NCBI GenBank assembly: GCA_009809945.1 | Contig: WTPW01000421.1 | Span: 176,749-240,748, forward strand | Reading direction: 5' to 3' | DNA length: 64,000 nucleotides | From: Gigaspora margarita | Lineage: Eukaryota; Glomeromycota; Glomeromycetes; Diversisporales; Gigasporaceae | Shown here: one piece after another, positions 57,290 through 64,000 of the stretch | Position numbering within the stretch: the stretch's first letter is position 1 | Layout of the letters: every line of letters starts with the position of its first letter | Program-made: the position numbers and the translations under genes | Notes under the pieces: generated by a model | Databases searched by the model: none | What the model was told of the DNA's origin: nothing | Seen by the model: only the letters and a program-made list of their open reading frames with translations

Positions 57290-57800
57290 ATAGTTGATAT
57301 TAAATGTTGAGAATGATGTTAAAATCAGATGATGCTAAAATCTATGTGATCACTGTATAATCAGATTTCCTAAAATTTACAAAAATCATGTAAACAATTG
57401 ATCTACACTATGTAATCAAAACAATCGAATAGAGTCAGTTAGAGTAGGGTTAATTCAATACTGTATAAATCACATCTTTATATCTATATATAAAAGATCT
57501 TCTAACTGTATCAAAATGGTGACCCTAACCCTAACTCTAAACACGAGACAATTTTTTTTGTTAGTTTTATAGACATTTTTTGCCTTATAGTTAGGGTTAG
57601 GGTTAGGGTCACCCTTTTGATACAGTTAAAAGGTCTTTTATATATAGTTATCAAGAATGCATATAGGCATACCGACCAGTTATAGAATTCAATATAGTGT
57701 AGATCAATTGTTTACACTATTTTCAGAAATTTTAGGAAATCTGATAATATAGTGCTCACATGGATTTCAGCATTATCTGATTTTAGCATCATCTCTAACA
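57290..57800. mobile_element. About 500-bp palindrome with telomere-like apex
   Basis: The left arm contains AATCAGATGATGCTAAAATC and AACAATTGATCTACACTATG; the right arm contains their inverses (GTGTAGATCAATTGTTTACA, GATTTTAGCATCATCTCTAA). Near the apex the arms carry GACCCTAACCCTAACTCTAA and the inverse TTAGGGTTAGGGTTAGGGTC at 57585-57608. No frame is present. Confidence 0.7.
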
Positions 57801-58240
57801 TTAAATTTAATAGTAACTATATAGTTACTATATAGTTGCTGCACATTAAAAAATCTTAAGTTTCTGTTAAGTACAAAGCAGTTTGCACAAATAAATCAAG
57901 GTTTGTCATTATTTAATAACTTTTTGATAGACTATTATATTTAGTAATTGCTGTGCAGTTAAATGTTCTATAATATAGAGCCTGAATTATATATCTGCAT
58001 ATTTTACATATATGCACTAGGCATGCTTTACCTTTTGTAAAGAAATACATATAGGATTCCAACCTTTGACCCAAAAAACTGTGTAACTAATTACCTAATC
58101 TGAAAAATTTACCAACTAGGTCAGGTTTTTAACAAACTGGTTTAATATAATACATAGTTACCTATTAATAAACAGGTCACTTGTTGATGAAGGGTCATCC
58201 AGGTACATTTATGCATGTGTTATTGTTAAAACAAAGGTTA
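57801..58240. other. AT-rich spacer, no gene seen
   Basis: Contains a short TAGTTACTATATAGTTGCTG run and otherwise undistinguished sequence. Confidence 0.4.
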
Positions 58241-58390
58241 GGGGAGTGACAAACATCAGGTGATTTTTTAGGGGGGAGGGGGGTAAAAAATGTTGAAATT
58301 ATATATAGGAACCTGACCAAATTTATATTAAAGAGGGAGGAGGGGGTAGGCCTCTAATAAAAAATAAACAGGTGATTAATGACACGGCCC
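58241..58390. mobile_element. 150-bp PIF-like MITE
   Basis: GGGGAGTGACAAACATCAGG at the left and AACAGGTGATTAATGACACGGCCC at the right are imperfect inverted ends. TTA is duplicated (58238-58240, 58391-58393). Two G-rich tracts (58273-58287, 58335-58350) are similar to those in the MITE at 56374. Confidence 0.6.
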
Positions 58391-58554
58391 TTAGCATCAC
58401 ACTATTGCAGTGCATGATATAGAAATCACATTAATTCAAATACAAAATTAACATAACCATATTAATCCTTTACAAGATCTAGAAGTTTTTAAAAGACACA
58501 AAAAAAATTCATAAAAGAATTTTTACAAAATTAGTATTTTATTTTTTTACACTG

Positions 58555-58640
58555 AGCATAATCATGATGAGTATGATCATAATGAGTATAATCATAAGCA
58601 TGATTATGAGTATGATCATAAGCATGATTAAGAATATACT
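58555..58640. repeat. 16-bp tandem repeat
   Basis: ATGAGTATGATCATAA and close variants repeat about five times. Confidence 0.65.
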
Positions 58641-58665
58641 ATATAAGGAAGATGGGTATTAGGGC

Positions 58666-58844
58666 AGGACCCCGAAATATATATAGATAGGTCAGGTTAA
58701 TTATAGGGTTACTAAAAAAGGAAAGATCTGCAGAAAAAACTTCAAAAATAAGCAAAAAATTACTATAAATAGAAAAGATCTACATAAAAAACCTCAAAAA
58801 TAAGCAAACTCATACCTGACCTATCTATGTATATTTCGGGGTCC
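58666..58844. mobile_element. 179-bp hAT-type MITE with 8-bp TSD
   Basis: AGGACCCCGAAATATATATA is inverted against TATATTTCGGGGTCCT and continues through GATAGGTCAGG/CCTGACCTATC. ATTAGGGC is duplicated perfectly (58658-58665, 58845-58852). The end sequence differs from the CAGTG hAT family. A fragment of the same family lies near 51429. Confidence 0.88.
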
Positions 58845-58852
58845 TATTAGGG

Positions 58853-59560
58853 CCATGACAGATATTACATAATATCTATTTACTATGGGGTATCCCCCCA
58901 CATAAGACGATTCTGATTGGTCAATTTTAAAAAAATTTTAATTATCAAAATTTTACTAATAGATTATAATTTTTAGCTTTAAATAAACTTGTATAAAATA
59001 TAAATATATACCAAAATAACGTATTTTTTGGTGCTGAACAAGTTTACTTAGAGCTAAAAGTTATAATTCATTAGCGCAATTTTGCATAATGCAGGATTTT
59101 TTATATTTTTATTAATAAAAATATAAAAAATTCAACATTATGCACAATTTTACTAATTAATTGTCAATAAGATGGGTTTACAATAAAACTCTTTCCGACA
59201 ATCAATTGTACACAAATTTTTTAACTAAATTTTTTAAAAAACTGGCTATAACAACAAATTTTATTAAGATAATTTGACTACTACATCTAAATAAACTTGT
59301 TCCTTTTCTAAAAATACATATAATATCAAACTATTATTACAAAAACTTTTAAACTCACTAAGTAAAGGCCCCTTGGCCTAAATTTGTATTTTTTACAAAA
59401 TACATCTAAAATAACCTTCTAAACCTATTCTATAAACTAAGAAAAAGTTAAAGAGCTCATTCTTCTTGTTATAACAAGCTGTATATTACGCTTGTAGTCC
59501 TAAAACTGACCAAGATACATTTAAAATACTTTTAATTTTTCTTTAAAAAAAAAAAAAAAA
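58853..59560. other. AT-rich spacer with P1-like hairpin
   Basis: At 59024-59180 GGTGCTGAACAAGTTTACTT opens a hairpin like P1 of the 15.8 kb array, with AATTCATTAGCGCAATTTTG as arm sequence. A long A-run/T-run lies at 59544-59572. No gene was seen. Confidence 0.5.
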
Positions 59561-59765
59561 AAAATTTTTTTTCCCACCCTCAATAGGCGCTTTCTGCATA
59601 ACATAAAATTGGGTTACCCACATTTTTCAATAATCCTGGATTATTGGTTCTTTATTAATTGCACAAATTATTAATTAATTTACACAAAGCAAATATTTGC
59701 CTTTTTTGCAACCTTATTAATCTATATTAAGCAAAGTTACCTAACTTTGTAATTTAGCCAAATTT

Positions 59766-59826
59766 GTGTAACACGTGATCTGTGTAACACGTGACTGTGG
59801 CATGTGACCAATATATCACATGACTT
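59766..59826 (+). promoter_or_regulatory. CACGTGA cluster upstream of the LINE ORFs
   Basis: AACACGTGATCTGTGT, AACACGTGACTGTGG, GGCATGTGACCAATA and ATCACATGACTTG give four evenly spaced (about 16-bp) CA(C/T)GTGA-type words. They lie some 170-225 bp before the first ATG of the LINE ORF1. CACGTG is the core site of bHLH factors. A role as internal promoter of the element is inference. Confidence 0.45.
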
Positions 59827-59992
59827 GTATAATCTAAACCAACCTTTTTGGTATTACATTATACGAAACAAATTATACCTCTTTGTGAAGCTCTTGTTAA
59901 TCCCTATTACAATATTCTATTTATTGAATTTGAAATACTTTATTTTATTTATAAACTATTTTTCCCACATTTACAATTCTATTTAGCTCAAC

Positions 59993-60819
59993 ATGCCTAC
60001 ACTTAATAGTGAAGAGCTTGATTCCTATGATATTGACTACTATTATCCTAAATATAAGAACCGTTTTGGAGTATTTATCAAAGAAGCAGATGCTGCAATA
60101 CTTAAAGTAATGCCACCTAACTATAATCCCTCTGACTGTGAAACCAAAGTAAAGAACACCTATCATTACTTTCCAGTACCAACTCAACCCACAATCAGTA
60201 CTTGTATTTGCAAAAAATATCATGTTAGCTTTACCTCTCAATTTTATCGTATTCCAACTGAACTTACTACTAAAACTTCTTCTCAGCAACCAATTCCTAT
60301 AGATACCTCTCCAATTGCCAACATTGAGAAAAAATTTAGCAAAATTAAACATACACTTCCTAAATCACCTATTAAACAACCTGCAATCCAAAATCTTGAT
60401 CTTAAAGATGCACAGCCTAGAATACTATTTCCAAGTTACTATAAAGATCCAGTTCTTACAGCTATTACTCCTCATTCCCAACATTTTCATACTTGCTTTT
60501 TATGCACTGCTAAGGATATTCCTTGTGTTAAAATATCTTCAAATGAACAACATGCACCAGACTATTCTATATGTTGTATTTTCAAAGGACATTTACTATA
60601 TCGTGAATGTGCTAAACTTACTCAAGATTTAAAATTAGCTCCTATTCAAAAAAAACTAAACCCAGAGCAACTTTCCTTTTGTTATTTCTATTATTGATTC
60701 ATGCTTACAAAAAAAGAAAAGCTTAACTTCCTTAGAAAACTTGTACAAAGAAGCAAACAAATTAAAATAGAGAAACAACAACAACAGCAACAGCAACAAC
60801 AGCAATAGCAGCAACAGCA

Positions 60820-60850
<31 letters not shown>

Positions 60851-62450
60851 AAGCAGCAATTTAAAAAATAACCAAAAACATCAAATACTTATAAAAGTTC
60901 TTCAAGTTTATTTGACTGGTTTTCCAACTTTCTAATTACTTCTGAAATGAAACAATATGACAAACTCTTTACCAAACTTGCCCAACAACTCTTTTTTTTT
61001 ATTAAACCATATCTTAAAGAATTTACACCTGGTCAACCTATCAATTTAAATGAGTTACAAGACCAAACCCAACAAAATTTCAACAAAGAACCAAGAAAAT
61101 ATTCATTTAACTATCTACTTAACAAAATGGCTAATAACAAACCTGAATTTCTTACTGATTTTATTAATAGTCACAATCCTTCTCTAGATAAAACTATATC
61201 TTATCCTTTTCAAGTTTACCGTAATACACTTAAAAATTTACTTAAAAACTTTACTACTACTCTCTTTACAAAACTAAATTATGCTAAGATCTTTCGTTCA
61301 CATTATATTCCACCTTATTCAACCCTTAATAGAAACAAAGTTGCAATTAATCTTGCACGTTTACACCTCTATCTATATGACAAATACCAAACAATTGACT
61401 ACTTTAAATTTATAGAAGATCTTGATTTAAAACCAATTATGGCATTCCTTAACTATACAATTATATATGATAAACCTAATACATCCCTTTTTGATATACA
61501 AAGTAATAGTAGATTCAATATTCATATTACTTTAAATATACCAACTACTGACTTTCAAACTACTTTTGAAATTCCCTCTCTTAAGCCCTTTACTAAAATA
61601 TTCAACAAATGGTTTGAACCATTTTTTGAAAGATATAAACTACAATTCCATAATATAGACAAGCAAAAAACTCAAAATTACATTAAATATCAAATATACC
61701 TTAAATTACTTGAAGAATGCAAAAAGTTACTACCTACCTCATACAATCCTTTATCTATTAACTTACTTAAACAACGTTCTAATGAATCACGTAAACTTGC
61801 ACTCTTTTATTTACATACCTGTAATCAAGACAAATGCACTTTATCTATACCTAAAGATGATCATAATATCAAATTTCTCTCATCACTACTTCAAAAAATC
61901 CTTCACTTCATATCCAGCACCAGAAACCCAATTGAAAAAATCTGGATCCTTTCAGATCTTGAACTTGAAATCTTTACCCAAAACCAACCAGATGCAGCAA
62001 CCTTCACCAAACCTACACCTATTACTAAATTCAAAGAACTTGCTACAAAAACAGCAAAAAAATTTGCAAAAGAAAATGATGTACCTGAGACCATTGAACG
62101 ACACACATACTCCTCTACTGTTATCTTAAAAATTATATTAATACTGCTGCAATAAATGATAAAATTCAAGACATGGATTTAAAACAGGCACTAGAATTTC
62201 TTGTAACTCTAATATTAATCCATATACACTTGCCAGAGTAATTACTTTCTATGATATTCAAAATCAATCTAAATTTTCTATTAAACAAATTAAAGAAAAA
62301 TATAATGAAAAATACTTACTTCAGGCAGAGGAATTCATTATTAGCCATTTCAAAATCACAACTCCTATAGCAAATGATAACTCTCTCTTTTTCACTCCTA
62401 ATACTACAAACAATAATACTTCTAACAACCAAACCAACTCTCCTTTTTAA
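59993..62450 (+). pseudogene. LINE ORF1, decayed, with polyglutamine tract
   Basis: One frame runs from the ATG at 59993 to 62155 (721 codons) except for three in-frame stops: TGA at 60695, TAG at 60806 (inside a CAA/CAG run) and TAA at 60869. Two frame changes near 62110-62210 then lead to a Thr/Asn-rich end closing at 62450. Residues 1-235 include a Cys/His cluster (HFHTCFLCTAKDIPC, then GHLLYRECAKL) that could bind zinc. A ~30-residue Gln tract follows, then a Phe/Tyr/Lys-rich globular region (from MKQYDKLFTKLAQQL at 60947) with no recognised domain. LINE ORF1 proteins usually bind nucleic acid. The family cannot be assigned from sequence alone. All three stops are one C-to-T change away from Arg or Gln codons. 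Confidence 0.8.
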
Positions 62451-62500
62451 TAACCTCTTCTGTAGACAACATAGATGCAGCTACCGCCTCTATAAAAATA

Positions 62501-64000
62501 ATGTACTCTACTTTTAGTAGGCTATTTATAGAGGAGAATGATGTAAGTAGGCAGGTAGAAAAGCCTATTTACGCGGAGGACCAGGTTTATGACAGTCAGA
62601 CCCAATGTATAGGGCAGGCTATGGTATCCTGCGCAGCTGTGAGAACTAAGCTTAAAATGGCAAGCGTCTCTACAGAAGATATTAACAATACTTCAGATAC
62701 CATATCTTTATCTCCTTCTGAAATACAACTTTTCTCCAAAACCTTTTCACAACTAACTGCTACCAACTCTAACAACTATCCAATATCAGAAATTTATGAT
62801 GAATCTCTACTCATAAAAGATTTTGATAATGAAAAAATTGAAATACCTACAAACTCTTTAAATGATGACTATAACAACCCTAATTTAAGCTCTCTTGAGA
62901 TATATAACCCAACAACATGTTACAACAAATTTCTCTACTACTATAGACTACAAACTCTACCTTCTCCACAAACTATTGGCTCTTTCTTGCAATATATACT
63001 TGAATATTACTCTATGTTTTATTCAAATCAATATATCAAAATTTCTGTTAAGCCACATCCTCAACTTGATTATGATTTTACTGAAGCACGTATTTATCTC
63101 CTATATGAAAACCTTGTACCATGTCACTTTATATTCCCTCCTTTTGAAGATCTACCATCTCTTTGCTATGTAGAACTTAAATCACCCAATAACAATTTTC
63201 AAAAACCAATCTTTACTGATAATCTTCTATTTCAATACCTAACTTACAACTATATATATCCCCAAACCTCAATACTATCAATTCATCTTATTCTTTTGAA
63301 GAACCTTGCTACAACAAATTCCTTAAAAAATATAATTTTTCACTTTTGCCACCTCTACAAACACTCAAATCCTTTATGCAAAATTTACTCAAAAATTCAT
63401 TTTCACTATTATTCAAAATCTCTATTAATATTACAACTCTTGAAACACATATATATCTCAATACCCAAGATGAAGTTCTTCCTAACCATATCATACTCTC
63501 TCCTAATCAGTATTTTATATACTACCAGTCACTAATTAAATCATCTATATCAAACCACTCTAGTTTAGCACCTGGATTACCCCATATATCAACTATAATA
63601 CCTCCAATACCTGATGATCTATTTTTAACACACAATATACAAGATTACAATATACCAGATTTAACTCCTAATGATATACCTTCATTACTAAAACTTAACA
63701 TTGCAACACATAATGTACAAGGCTATAACAGACTGACTAAAAAACAGCTTTGGGAAGAATTTTGTCTTAAAAACAATCTACATATTATTAGTATAACTGA
63801 AACAAAAATTTCATCTTCCAAATCTAAAAAATTTTTTAATATCCCACAATTTACCTATTTTTGGTCCAGCTTGGACAATTCTGCAAAAGGTATTGGACTA
63901 ATGATCAACAACTCACTTAAATCACATATTCACAATGTTATAACCCACCCTAGAGGAGCTGTTGCGATTGACCTCTTCTTTAAACATGACTTTAAATTTA
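62501..64000 (+). pseudogene. LINE ORF2 5' part with AP-type endonuclease start, one frame change
   Basis: The frame opens with MYSTFSRLFIEENDVSRQVE at 62501 and stays open to 63535. Before that point the reading shifts by one (about 63220-63260) into the frame that remains open to the window end. The shifted frame carries the endonuclease start, LKLNIATHNVQGYNRLTKKQ (63691 on) with the Asn-containing N-terminal motif, and then IISITETKISSS with the catalytic-type Glu of the ETK motif. It continues KGIGLMINNSLKSH and runs off the end. Upstream, a ~85-residue unit starting CYNKFL occurs twice (about 62917 and 63310). The reverse transcriptase is beyond the window. The first 160 bp are distinctly GC-richer than the rest. 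Confidence 0.82.

Larger units (their letters stand above)
59600..64000 (+). mobile_element. Non-LTR (LINE) retrotransposon, 5' part, runs off the window
   Basis: Two consecutive coding regions on one strand, the second reaching an AP-type endonuclease domain, give the layout of a LINE with ORF1 and ORF2. The reverse transcriptase and the 3' end lie beyond the window. The upstream limit is uncertain and is placed after the A/T run at 59572. Both ORFs contain breaks. Confidence 0.85.

Noticed and set aside
60656..60859. Minus-strand frame with a long leucine run
   Set aside because: It is the antisense of the CAA/CAG polyglutamine tract in LINE ORF1, so the leucine run is a shadow.

Overview
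The window is an AT-rich, repeat-choked piece of a eukaryotic nuclear genome. Short GT-AG introns, a secreted proteinase K-type subtilase, CACTA, hAT, LINE and tRNA-headed SINE elements, and abundant poly-A/T and palindromes fit a fungus. The style is most like a transposon-rich, AT-rich early-diverging lineage such as the arbuscular mycorrhizal Glomeromycotina. That placement is inference; no rRNA or marker gene is present to prove it. No tRNA gene, rRNA gene, CRISPR array or bacterial-type operon was seen.

Only one gene looks intact: a three-exon secreted serine protease at 5202-6650 (+), 426 residues, with catalytic Asp177, His210 and Ser367. Everything else protein-like is transposon-derived and broken. 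The left part (1-8.2 kb) holds that gene between small inverted-repeat elements and CGGCATTA octamer arrays. From 8205 to 12896 lies a 4.7 kb hAT element with a perfect 8-bp target duplication and no surviving transposase. From 13 to 33 kb there are two satellites, a ~115-130 bp A/T unit and a ~500 bp unit. They are interrupted by a 1.8 kb element made of alternating palindromes (326-bp period), a TTAA-flanked element, a GC-richer 50-bp minisatellite, a ~980 bp near-perfect foldback and a 1.07 kb retroposed segment with a 16-bp target duplication.

From 38.8 to 51.3 kb is a Russian-doll structure. A foldback-type element is split by an 11.2 kb CACTA element (39806-50997, TSD ATA) that carries a decayed Tnp2-type transposase (+) and a divergent decayed second gene (-). 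The transposase is itself split by a MITE with a second MITE inside it, and a tRNA-headed SINE has landed just downstream of the transposase.

From 51.3 to 59.9 kb are further small DNA elements (hAT, PIF/Harbinger-like, palindromic) and one unrecognised broken gene. The right end (59.7-64.0 kb) is the 5' part of a non-LTR retrotransposon. Its decayed ORF1 spans about 820 codons and includes a polyglutamine tract. Its ORF2 reaches the start of an AP-type endonuclease domain and runs off the window.

Most interesting are three things. First, a family of non-autonomous elements has (G/C)-rich GGTC-repeat ends, an unusually long ~12-bp target duplication, and a recurrent AAGTAAACTTGTT hairpin motif that is shared with other, otherwise different palindromic elements. 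Second, the ~500 bp satellite appears to have amplified inside a terminal-inverted-repeat element. Third, premature stops in both the CACTA transposase and the LINE ORF1 are almost all explicable by C:G to T:A transitions.
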